Of a stretch of DNA of 20,373 nucleotides, positions 7,375 to 15,962 are shown in pieces; the stretch's first letter is position 1, and every line of letters starts with the position of its first letter. The stretch covers positions 1 through 20,373 of the forward strand of contig CAMHER010000009.1 in NCBI GenBank assembly GCA_946184215.1, in the 5' to 3' direction. The position numbers and the translations under genes are program-made. The notes beneath the pieces are model-generated. The model had not been told where the DNA came from. It made no database searches and saw only the letters and a list, made by a program, of their open reading frames with translations. The DNA comes from an uncultured Clostridia bacterium (GTDB taxonomy: Bacteria > Bacillota > Clostridia > Oscillospirales > Oscillospiraceae).

Positions 7375-7980
7375 ATGGGCGTTTTTTCAAAGATCCATCG
7401 TTTTCGTGAGGCCGGGGAATCAGCCAACGTCAACAACGTGGAGCGCTTCGGCCAGCCGCAGCGTTCCCTGTTCACCGCCTCCAAGGTCATGACCCTGCAC
7501 CGCAGGATCGAGATCACAGATGCGGCGGAAAACGTTCTCTACCGCAGCGAGACGAAGTTTCCCTCGCTGCATGACAAAACGGATATTACCGACGCCGCCG
7601 GCAACTTTGTGGCACATGTGGAAAGAAAATTTTTCACCCTCCACGAGCGCCATTTCATCACCATGGCGAACGGCACGGCCTTTGAGCTGTCCAACGAGCT
7701 GTTCCATCTGATCAAGGACGTCTCCAACATCGAGGGTCTGGGCTGGCAGCTGCAGGGAAACATTCTGGGGCTGAACTTCGAGCTTTACGACGCCGAAGGC
7801 GGGATCATTGCCGTCTTTGCCCAGAAGATGTTCTCTCTGCACGATAAGTACTGCGTGGATCTTTACCGGCCGGAATATGAAAAAGAGGTGGTGGCGATCC
7901 TCGTCACGCTGCAGCACATGATCAAGGACCGGGAGAACGCCGCGGCTTCCTCTTCCTCCTCTTCCTCATCCGGCGATTGA
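7375..7980 (+). CDS. LURP-one-related/Tubby-like protein with poly-serine tail
   Basis: A 201-residue protein with the repeating strand pattern of the LURP-one-related (LOR, formerly DUF567) family, which shares the Tubby C-terminal and phospholipid-scramblase fold. Visible repeats are LYRSETKFPSLHDKTDITDA, AHVERKFFTLHERHFI and AVFAQKMFSLHDKYCVDL. Each pairs a K-F/M-x-[ST/S]-L-H strand with a following 'DAxG'-type turn. The core spans about residues 28-185. The C-terminus is low-complexity: three Ala, eight Ser (codons 7948-7971), then Gly-Asp. No membrane helix is present. Family members are small beta-barrels thought to bind membranes or lipids, which fits an operon headed by an acyltransferase, but no bacterial member's function is settled. 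The start has GAGGAG at 7362-7367. It is followed by a strong terminator. Confidence 0.85.
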   Translation: MGVFSKIHRFREAGESANVNNVERFGQPQRSLFTASKVMTLHRRIEITDAAENVLYRSETKFPSLHDKTDITDAAGNFVAHVERKFFTLHERHFITMANGTAFELSNELFHLIKDVSNIEGLGWQLQGNILGLNFELYDAEGGIIAVFAQKMFSLHDKYCVDLYRPEYEKEVVAILVTLQHMIKDRENAAASSSSSSSSGD

Positions 7981-8015
7981 GCGGTGTGCAGCATACACAA
8001 AAGCGCAATGATGCA

Positions 8016-8060
8016 CAAAAAGCGGTCCGGAAGCGTTTGACGTTTCCGGACCGCTTTTTT
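8016..8060 (+). terminator. Strong hairpin terminator, probably bidirectional
   Basis: AAAAGCGGTCCGGAA pairs with TTCCGGACCGCTTTT. The stem extends inward by three more pairs (one G-T) to the loop TTTGA at 8036-8040. The T run at 8055-8060 and the A run on the left arm allow termination in both directions. It separates the acyltransferase unit from the guanine deaminase unit. Confidence 0.93.
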
Positions 8061-8070
8061 CGTGGTATCC

Positions 8071-8099
8071 TTGTTTTCCCGCGGACGATCTGATATGAT
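8071..8099 (+). promoter_or_regulatory. Extended -10 promoter for guanine deaminase
   Basis: TATGAT (8094-8099) is preceded by TGA (8091-8093), giving an extended -10 element. A weak -35, TTGTTT (8071-8076), lies 17 bases upstream. Transcription would start near 8106. Confidence 0.6.
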
Positions 8100-8113
8100 A
8101 TAGCAATCCCGAG

Positions 8114-8131
8114 CCGGGCACGGAAGCCCGG
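8114..8131 (+). other. Hairpin in the guanine deaminase leader
   Basis: CCGGGC (8114-8119) and GCCCGG (8126-8131) form a 6-bp stem with a six-base loop, within the roughly 50-base leader and 13 bases before the ribosome site. No T run follows. It does not resemble a purine riboswitch, which needs a three-way junction of about 70 bases. Its role is unknown. Confidence 0.35.
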
Positions 8132-8156
8132 GAGAGAAAGAAAAAGGGGACTTGCT

Positions 8157-9431
8157 ATGGAACTGTATCACGGCAGCATCGTCTACTCCCCAAGCGCGGA
8201 AAAGCTGGCGGAGCATACCGACAGCTATCTCGCGGTGGAGGGCGGTGTCGTAGAGGGCATCTATCCGACCGTGCCGGAGTCTCTGCGCGGCGCGCCGATC
8301 ACGGAGCTGGGGCAAAACGTGCTGATCCCGGCCTTTTCGGATCTCCATGTCCACGCGCCGCAGTATCCCCAGCGCGGCCTCGCCATGGACGAGCTGCTGC
8401 CCGACTGGCTGGCGCACCACACCTTCCCGCTGGAGGCGCGCTTTGCCGAGATGGACTTTGCCCGTGCGGTCTACGACGCCTTTGTCGACGATCTGATCGC
8501 CCACGGCACGCTTCACGCCGTCGTCTTCGGCACGATCCACCCCGCCTCCACCGGCTATCTGCTCTCCCGCCTGGAGAGCCTGGGGCTGGACGCTTACGTG
8601 GGCAAGGTCAATATGGATACCGCCAGCCCCGACGAGCTGCGGGAGACCACGGAGGGGAGCCTGCGGGAGACGGCGCGTTTTCTGGAACAATACGGCGCCA
8701 ATCGCCATGCCAGGCCGATCCTGACGCCGCGCTTTGCCCCCACCTGCAGCCGTGAGCTGCTTTTCGGCCTCGGCAGGCTCGGCGCGAAATACGGCGTCGG
8801 GCTGCAGACCCACCTGGTGGAGTCCCGCTGGGAGGCCGCGGAGGCCCGCCGCCTGTTCCCGGACTGCTCCTGCGACACGCAGATCTACGAACGCGCGGGC
8901 CTTCTGGACAATGGGCCCGTTGTGGGCGCCCACTTCATCTTCCCCTCGCCGGGGGATATCCGCATCCTGAAAAAGCACGGCGGCTGGGCCGTCCAGTGCC
9001 CGGACGCCACCATCAGCGTGATCGCCGGGATCATGTCGGCCGGCGCGCTGGCGGATGCGGGCGTAAAGCTCGCCCTGGGCAGCGACCTGGCTGCCGGCCA
9101 CAGCGCCGCTGTCTATACTCAGGCCGGGCGGGCCGTACAGCTTGGCAAGCTCAAGGCTTTTTACGAGCCTGAGGGCAACCGGGCGATCTCCTTCGCCCAG
9201 GCCTTCCATATGGCGACCAAGCAGGGCGGCGCCCTGTTCGGCAAGGTCGGCAGCTTTGAGCCGGGCTATCGCTTCGACGCGCTTGCGATCGGCGGCGTGG
9301 CAGACGCTTTCCAGCCCCTCACGCCGGCGCAGACGGTCGAGCGCTTCTGCTATGCCGGGGAGACGAAACATATCCGCGCACGTTATCTGGCCGGGAAGAA
9401 GCTCGGCGAAAAAGGAGGAGAAACCATATGA
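8157..9431 (+). CDS. guaD: Guanine deaminase (amidohydrolase)
   Basis: A 424-residue amidohydrolase converting guanine to xanthine and ammonia in the cytoplasm (purine salvage and nitrogen release). The zinc-site motif is SDLHVHAPQ (H64, H66); the 'HAPQ' ending is characteristic of guanine deaminases. TPRFAPTCS (190-198) matches the family's substrate-binding [CT]PRF-x-P-[ST]-C loop. QTHLVES supplies H219 and E222, GAHFIF supplies H259, and LGSDLAAG supplies the catalytic D310. All metal ligands and the catalytic Asp are present and the length is normal. The ATG has AAGGGGA at 8144-8150 with a 6-base spacer. It ends in a 4-base overlap with the following lipoprotein gene. No xanthine dehydrogenase or purine permease lies nearby, so this is an isolated salvage step. 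Confidence 0.94.
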   Translation: MELYHGSIVYSPSAEKLAEHTDSYLAVEGGVVEGIYPTVPESLRGAPITELGQNVLIPAFSDLHVHAPQYPQRGLAMDELLPDWLAHHTFPLEARFAEMDFARAVYDAFVDDLIAHGTLHAVVFGTIHPASTGYLLSRLESLGLDAYVGKVNMDTASPDELRETTEGSLRETARFLEQYGANRHARPILTPRFAPTCSRELLFGLGRLGAKYGVGLQTHLVESRWEAAEARRLFPDCSCDTQIYERAGLLDNGPVVGAHFIFPSPGDIRILKKHGGWAVQCPDATISVIAGIMSAGALADAGVKLALGSDLAAGHSAAVYTQAGRAVQLGKLKAFYEPEGNRAISFAQAFHMATKQGGALFGKVGSFEPGYRFDALAIGGVADAFQPLTPAQTVERFCYAGETKHIRARYLAGKKLGEKGGETI

Positions 9432-10066
9432 AAAAAAGCATCATCACCCTGCTGAGCGTTGTACTGCTCTTCGCGCTTGCGGGGTGCGGCAACACCGCCG
9501 CGCCCGCCGGGGCGGAAGAAAAGACGCCGCAGACCGCAGCGCAGACGCAGACCACATCGCAGACTGCCGCGGCCGTTCGCCATGCGGAGATCACGGTGCG
9601 GGACTACGGCACCATCAAGCTGGAGCTGGACGCCGCCGCAGCGCCGATCACGGTAGAAAACTTTGCCAAGCTGGTCGAATCCGGCTTTTATGACGGCCTG
9701 ACCTTCCACCGTATCATGGACGGCTTCATGATCCAGGGCGGCGATCCGCTGGGCAACGGCACAGGCGGCTCGTCCGAGCATATCAAGGGCGAGTTTGCCG
9801 CCAACGGCGTGGACAATCCCATCAGCCACGTCAAGGGTGTGATCTCCATGGCGCGCTCTTCCGAGCCGGACAGTGCCAGCTCCCAGTTTTTCATCACCGT
9901 CGCGGACGCGACCTTCCTGGACGGCTCCTATGCCGCCTTCGGCCGCGTGAGCGAGGGGATGGAGATCGTCGAGCAGATCGCCCGTGACGCCAGGCCCGTG
10001 GACAACAACGGCACGATCCCTTACGACGAGCAGCCTGTGATCGAGAGCATCGTCATGACGGACTGA
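9428..10066 (+). CDS. Cyclophilin-type peptidyl-prolyl isomerase lipoprotein
   Basis: A 212-residue protein. The N-terminus is a lipoprotein signal (KK, hydrophobic stretch, lipobox LAGC with C20), so it should be anchored on the outer face of the membrane. An Ala/Thr/Gln-rich linker covers about 21-50. The cyclophilin domain runs from about 54 to the end, with FHRIMDGFMIQGGDP (catalytic R95, F100, Q103), ISMARSS and SSQFFIT. These are the conserved active-site elements. The usual role is folding of exported proteins. The start codon overlaps the guanine deaminase stop (ATGA), and the strong site AAAGGAGGAG (9411-9420) lies inside the end of guaD, so translation is coupled. Nothing in the domain content links it to purine metabolism. 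A terminator follows. Confidence 0.93.
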   Translation: MKKSIITLLSVVLLFALAGCGNTAAPAGAEEKTPQTAAQTQTTSQTAAAVRHAEITVRDYGTIKLELDAAAAPITVENFAKLVESGFYDGLTFHRIMDGFMIQGGDPLGNGTGGSSEHIKGEFAANGVDNPISHVKGVISMARSSEPDSASSQFFITVADATFLDGSYAAFGRVSEGMEIVEQIARDARPVDNNGTIPYDEQPVIESIVMTD

Positions 10067-10130
10067 GGCTTGTCTCGGACGCAGGAGACACCGAAAAACG
10101 ACCCCGTCCGACCGCCGGACAGGCAAAACA

Positions 10131-10173
10131 AAAAAGGGGATGTGAAAAAGTTTCTTTTTCACATCCCTTTTTT
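10131..10173. terminator. Bidirectional terminator between convergent genes
   Basis: GGGATGTGAAAAAG (10137-10150) and CTTTTTCACATCCC (10154-10167) form a perfect 14-bp stem with loop TTT. It is flanked by AAAAA (10131-10135) and TTTTTT (10168-10173). It lies between the + strand lipoprotein gene and the - strand small membrane protein and can serve both. Confidence 0.92.
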
Positions 10174-10187
10174 ATGCTTTTCGCCGC

Positions 10188-10424
10188 TCAGCGGCAGCAG
10201 TGCCCCTTCGGCGCTGCGGGCATCTCCCCGCCCTTGAGATACGCCTCGATCACACGGTGGTGCACGCCCAGAAAATAGCCCGTGCCCAGCAGCATCGCGC
10301 CGCAGCAGACGCCGACGACAACGCGCCTGACGGTTTTTCTGATCTTCTTTTTCAGCTTTTTCTTCTCATGCTCCGCCGCGATCTGGGCAAGCGGTGCCTT
10401 CTTTTTCTTGTCTTTTCTGCTCAT
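10188..10424 (-). CDS. Small lysine-rich single-pass membrane protein, unknown function
   Basis: A 78-residue protein that I do not recognise. Residues 1-33 are very basic (KDKKKK at 4-9, EKKKLKKKIRK at 20-30). One membrane helix follows at about 34-53 (VVVGVCCGAMLLGTGYFLGV), then a short outer tail ending in HCCR. The positive-inside rule puts the N-terminus in the cytoplasm. It is accepted as real because it has AGAAGGAGGA (10440-10431 on the - strand) at good spacing and a near-consensus promoter upstream, and it shares a terminator with the convergent neighbour. The basic N-terminus could contact RNA, ribosomes or acidic lipids, but that is speculation. It is transcribed divergently from tex. 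Confidence 0.8.
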   Translation of the reverse strand: MSRKDKKKKAPLAQIAAEHEKKKLKKKIRKTVRRVVVGVCCGAMLLGTGYFLGVHHRVIEAYLKGGEMPAAPKGHCCR

Positions 10425-10456
10425 AACGGCTCCTCCTTCTGTTATGCTTCTTTGCC

Positions 10457-10485
10457 ATTATATCGCGCTTCCTGGCTCCTGACAA
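10457..10485 (-). promoter_or_regulatory. Promoter of the small membrane protein gene
   Basis: Read on the - strand: TTGTCA (10485-10480), a 17-base spacer, then TATAAT (10462-10457). That is five of six and six of six matches to the sigma-A consensus. Transcription would start near 10450, giving a leader of roughly 26 bases. Confidence 0.85.
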
Positions 10486-10516
10486 GTGTTCGCCCCCAAA
10501 GAGACCGCCTTCGCGC

Positions 10517-10545
10517 TGGAAAATGCGGCAGCGCTGTGCTATACT
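10517..10545 (+). promoter_or_regulatory. Promoter of tex
   Basis: TGGAAA (10517-10522), a 17-base spacer, then TATACT (10540-10545) preceded by TGC, an extended -10 element. Transcription would start near 10552. The 8-bp palindrome CAGCGCTG (10529-10536) lies in the spacer and may be chance. The promoter is divergent from that of the small membrane protein, with about 30 bases between the two -35 boxes. Confidence 0.65.
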
Positions 10546-10579
10546 GTTCCGGACGCTTAAAAACGCAAAGGAGACACAC

Positions 10580-12748
<2,169 letters not shown>

Positions 12749-12756
12749 GAAACCGT

Positions 12757-12799
12757 ACCCGCCCCTGCCCCCGTCCTTGACAGACGGGGCCCGGCGGGT
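12757..12799 (+). other. Large hairpin after tex, overlapping the lacZ promoter
   Basis: Outer arms ACCCGCC (12757-12763) and GGCGGGT (12793-12799) enclose inner arms CCCCGTC (12769-12775) and GACGGGG (12783-12789), with loop CTTGACA. It begins 9 bases after the tex stop and lacks a T run. It could be an inefficient terminator or a 3' stability element of tex mRNA. The next gene's -35 box is its loop. Confidence 0.5.
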
Positions 12800-12805
12800 T
12801 ATGCT
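12777..12805 (+). promoter_or_regulatory. Promoter of the beta-galactosidase gene
   Basis: TTGACA (12777-12782) is a perfect -35 box. TATGCT (12800-12805) lies 17 bases further and matches four of six -10 positions. Transcription would start near 12812, with a leader of about 39 bases. The spacer is the right half of the GC-rich hairpin. No separate operator is recognisable. Confidence 0.7.
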
Positions 12806-12850
12806 GACGGAAGAGAAAACCAAAAGATACCAGATAAGGGGGAGCGCGAT

Positions 12851-15800
12851 ATGACTTCTTTTTCCTTTGACGCGGCCGTGCGTGATCCGGCCGTTTTTGC
12901 CGACGGGCGCCTGCCGGCCCACTCCGACCATGTGACCTATGCCTCCGCCGCGGAGCTTGCCGCTCAGGAGAGCAGCCTGCGCCTCAGCCTGGACGGATTG
13001 TGGAAATTCCACTATGCCGCCAACCCCTCCGCCGCGCCGGAGGGCTTTTGGGAGCGCGGTTATGACCTCTCCGGCTGGGAGGAGATCCGCGTGCCCGCCC
13101 ATATCCAGATGGAGGGCTATGACCGCCCGGCCTACATCAACACCCAGTATCCCTGGGATGCCGACGAGCTTTTGCGCCCGGGCGAGGTGCCCACGCTCTT
13201 CAACCCGGTGGCGGACTATGTGCGCGAGTTCACACTGCCCGAGCGCTTTTCCGCCGGCGAGATCGAGATCTCCTTCCAGGGGGTCGAAAGCGGCTTCGCC
13301 CTGTGGCTCAACGGCCGGTATATCGGCTACAGCGAGGACAGCTTCACCCCGTCGGATTTCTCCCTGACGGACGCGCTCGTCCCGGGCGTTAACCGCCTGG
13401 CTGTGCGCGTGTTCAAGTGGACCTCCGGCAGCTGGTTTGAGGATCAGGATTTCTACCGCTTCTCCGGCATTTTCCGCAGCGTTTTTCTCCGCTGTGTGCC
13501 CAAAACAGCGGTAAAGGACCTCTCCGTGGTGCCCACGCTCAGCGAGGACTTTTCTGTCGGCAAGGTCACTCTCACGGCGCTCTGCCGCGGCGAAGGCCGG
13601 CTGATCCTGCGCCTGCAGCGCGACGGACAGACCGCGGCTGAGAGCGAGGCCGCGGTGGAGGCGCAGACAAAGGCCGTCCTCTCGCTTGCCTATCCCGCCC
13701 TTTGGAGCGCGGAGGAGCCGAACCTCTATTCCCTGCGCATCACGGTGCTGGACGAGAACGGCGCCGTTGTCGGGGAGATCGAACAGGCCGTGGGCTTCCG
13801 CCGCTTTGAGCTGATCGACGGCATCATGTGCCTCAACGGCAAGCGCCTTGTCTTCAAGGGCGTCAACCGCCACGATTTCAGCTCGATCTGCGGCCGCGTG
13901 CCGGTGCGCGAGGAGCTGGTGCGCGACATCGTCACCATGAAGCGAAACAACATCAACGCCATCCGCACCTCCCACTATCCCAATCAGAGCGCGCTCTATG
14001 AGCTGTGCGACCGTTACGGCCTGTACGTCATCGACGAGTGCAACATGGAGACCCACGGCAGCTGGGACGCCGTGTACCGGCAGCAGGCCGACGCGGACTA
14101 TGTGATCCCGAAGGATCACCGCGAATTTGCCCCGCTGCTGCTCGATCGCATCAACTCGCTCTACCAGCGCGACAAAAACCATCCCTGCGTGCTGATCTGG
14201 TCCTGCGGCAACGAGAGCTTTGGCGGCAGCGTGATCCGCGACATGAGCATGCTGCTGCGCCGTCTTGATCCGCACCGGCTTGTCCACTATGAGGGCATCA
14301 GCAACGACCGCAGCTTTGAAGAGACCAGCGACATCGAAAGCCGCATGTACCTCCCGGTGGCCGAGGTCGAAAAATGGCTTGCCGAGCACCCCGGCAAGCC
14401 GATGATCAACTGCGAGTACACCCACGCCATGGGCAACTCCTGCGGCGCGATGCACAAATATACCGACCTCACCGACCGTGAGGCGCGCTACCAGGGCGGC
14501 TTCATCTGGGACTATGTGGACCAATCGCTGTATAAGAAAGACCGCTTCGGCCGGGAGTTCCAGGCCTACGGCGGCGACTGCGGCGAGCGGCCGACGGATT
14601 ATAACTTCTCCGGCAACGGCATCGTCTACGGCGGCGACCGCGCGCCCTCGCCGAAGATGCAGGAGGTCAAGTACAACTACCAGAACATCTCCGTTGACTT
14701 TGACGACGGCGGTTTTGCCGTAAAAAACAAAAACCTCTTTGTCAATACCGACCGGTTCGCGGCCTGCGCGGTCCTGCTCGCGGACGGCGAGGAGTGCGCC
14801 GAGCTGCCCCTTTCGATCAGCGTGCCGCCCCTTTCAGAAAAGCGCTATCCGATCCCCACGGCGCTTGCCGAGACCATGGCTGCGCGTGAATCGGCGGCGA
14901 TCAGCCTCGGCCGTCCGCTGCCGGAATTTGCGCTGACGGTCTCTTTCCGTCTGCGCTTCGACACCCTTTGGGCCTCCGCCGGCCATGAAGTGGCCTTCGG
15001 ACAGAAGGTCTGGCCGCGCCCCTTTGCCTCCTATGCCTGTGCCGCGCCGCTTCGGGTGGTACGGGGACGGTGGAATATCGGCGTGCGGGGCGAGCATTTT
15101 TCCGCCCAGATCTCCGCGCTCCGTCCGGGCCTGACCAGCTATGTCTGGGGCGGGAGGGAGATGATCGAGCAGATCCCGATGCCGAATTTCTGGCGCGCAC
15201 CCACGGACAACGACCGGGGCAACTTCATGCCCCAGCGCTATGCCCAGTGGAAGATCGCCAGCCTCTACGTCACCGGCCAGGGCGAGGGGATGCCCCTCTA
15301 CCCGGAGGTGGAGGAGAAGGAGCACAGCGTCTGCGTTTCGATACGCTACCGTATGCCCACCGTGCCGGAGAGCGAATGCCGCCTGCGCTACGAGGTCTTC
15401 GGAGACGGAACCGTGGAGACGACCCTGTCGTACAAAAACGTCGGGGGGCTTTGCGACATGCCGGAATTCGGCGTTCTCTTCAAGTTCAGCGCCGACTTTG
15501 ACCGCCTGATCTGGTACGGCCTGGGACCGGAGGAAAGCTATGCCGACCGAAAGCACGGTGCCCGCCTCGGCGTGTTTGAAAACAAGGTTGCGGAGAATCT
15601 GGCCCGCTATCTGGTGCCGCAGGAGTGCGGCGGCCACTGCGGCGTGCGCTGGGCCAAGGTCGTGGACCGCTCCGGCCGCGGCATGCTCTTTGAGGGCGAC
15701 GGCATGTTCTTCAGCGCCCTGCCCTGGACGCCCCACGAGCTGGAAAACGCCATGCACGCCTACGAGCTGCCGGAGGCGCACTACACCGTGGTGCGCGCCG

Positions 15801-15913
15801 CTCTCGGTCAGATGGGCGTCGGCGGCGACGACAGCTGGGGCGCCAAAACCCATCCGGAATATCTGCTTCCCAGAGAGGATCTATCCTTCACCTTCCGCTT
15901 CCGGGGAATCTGA
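12851..15913 (+). CDS. lacZ: Beta-galactosidase, GH2 (LacZ type)
   Basis: A 1020-residue enzyme with the full LacZ layout. A sugar-binding jelly roll spans about 40-215, an immunoglobulin-like domain about 220-325, and the TIM barrel about 327-620. A linking beta domain follows, and the beta-galactosidase small-chain domain covers about 735-1018. Catalytic motifs are RTSHYPN (H375), DECNMETHG (H402), the acid/base E455 in CGNESFGG and the nucleophile E522 in INCEYTHAMGNS. These align with E461 and E537 of the E. coli enzyme. There is no signal peptide, so it hydrolyses imported beta-galactosides such as lactose in the cytoplasm. The ATG has AAGGGGGAG at 12836-12844 with a 6-base spacer. It is monocistronic, convergent with the alpha-galactosidase, with no adjacent permease or regulator. 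Confidence 0.96.
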   Translation: MTSFSFDAAVRDPAVFADGRLPAHSDHVTYASAAELAAQESSLRLSLDGLWKFHYAANPSAAPEGFWERGYDLSGWEEIRVPAHIQMEGYDRPAYINTQYPWDADELLRPGEVPTLFNPVADYVREFTLPERFSAGEIEISFQGVESGFALWLNGRYIGYSEDSFTPSDFSLTDALVPGVNRLAVRVFKWTSGSWFEDQDFYRFSGIFRSVFLRCVPKTAVKDLSVVPTLSEDFSVGKVTLTALCRGEGRLILRLQRDGQTAAESEAAVEAQTKAVLSLAYPALWSAEEPNLYSLRITVLDENGAVVGEIEQAVGFRRFELIDGIMCLNGKRLVFKGVNRHDFSSICGRVPVREELVRDIVTMKRNNINAIRTSHYPNQSALYELCDRYGLYVIDECNMETHGSWDAVYRQQADADYVIPKDHREFAPLLLDRINSLYQRDKNHPCVLIWSCGNESFGGSVIRDMSMLLRRLDPHRLVHYEGISNDRSFEETSDIESRMYLPVAEVEKWLAEHPGKPMINCEYTHAMGNSCGAMHKYTDLTDREARYQGGFIWDYVDQSLYKKDRFGREFQAYGGDCGERPTDYNFSGNGIVYGGDRAPSPKMQEVKYNYQNISVDFDDGGFAVKNKNLFVNTDRFAACAVLLADGEECAELPLSISVPPLSEKRYPIPTALAETMAARESAAISLGRPLPEFALTVSFRLRFDTLWASAGHEVAFGQKVWPRPFASYACAAPLRVVRGRWNIGVRGEHFSAQISALRPGLTSYVWGGREMIEQIPMPNFWRAPTDNDRGNFMPQRYAQWKIASLYVTGQGEGMPLYPEVEEKEHSVCVSIRYRMPTVPESECRLRYEVFGDGTVETTLSYKNVGGLCDMPEFGVLFKFSADFDRLIWYGLGPEESYADRKHGARLGVFENKVAENLARYLVPQECGGHCGVRWAKVVDRSGRGMLFEGDGMFFSALPWTPHELENAMHAYELPEAHYTVVRAALGQMGVGGDDSWGAKTHPEYLLPREDLSFTFRFRGI

Positions 15914-15924
15914 CAACGGCAGAC

Positions 15925-15957
15925 AAAAAAGCACACGGCAAGGCCGTGTGCTTTTTT
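15925..15957. terminator. Bidirectional terminator between the two galactosidase genes
   Basis: GCACACGGC (15931-15939) and GCCGTGTGC (15943-15951) form a perfect 9-bp stem with loop AAG, flanked by AAAAAA (15925-15930) and TTTTTT (15952-15957). It works for both convergent genes. Confidence 0.95.
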
Positions 15958-15962
15958 ATCGC

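Noticed and set aside
5336..7390. A 684-codon open frame on the - strand
   Set aside because: Shadow of the acyltransferase and DUF1349 genes, and it also reads through their promoter.
8100..8156. Purine or preQ1 riboswitch before guanine deaminase
   Set aside because: The leader is about 50 bases with one short hairpin. Neither a three-way junction nor a preQ1 pseudoknot pattern is visible.
10523..10579. Upstream in-frame ATG for tex
   Set aside because: It lies before the predicted -10 box, and no ribosome site precedes it.
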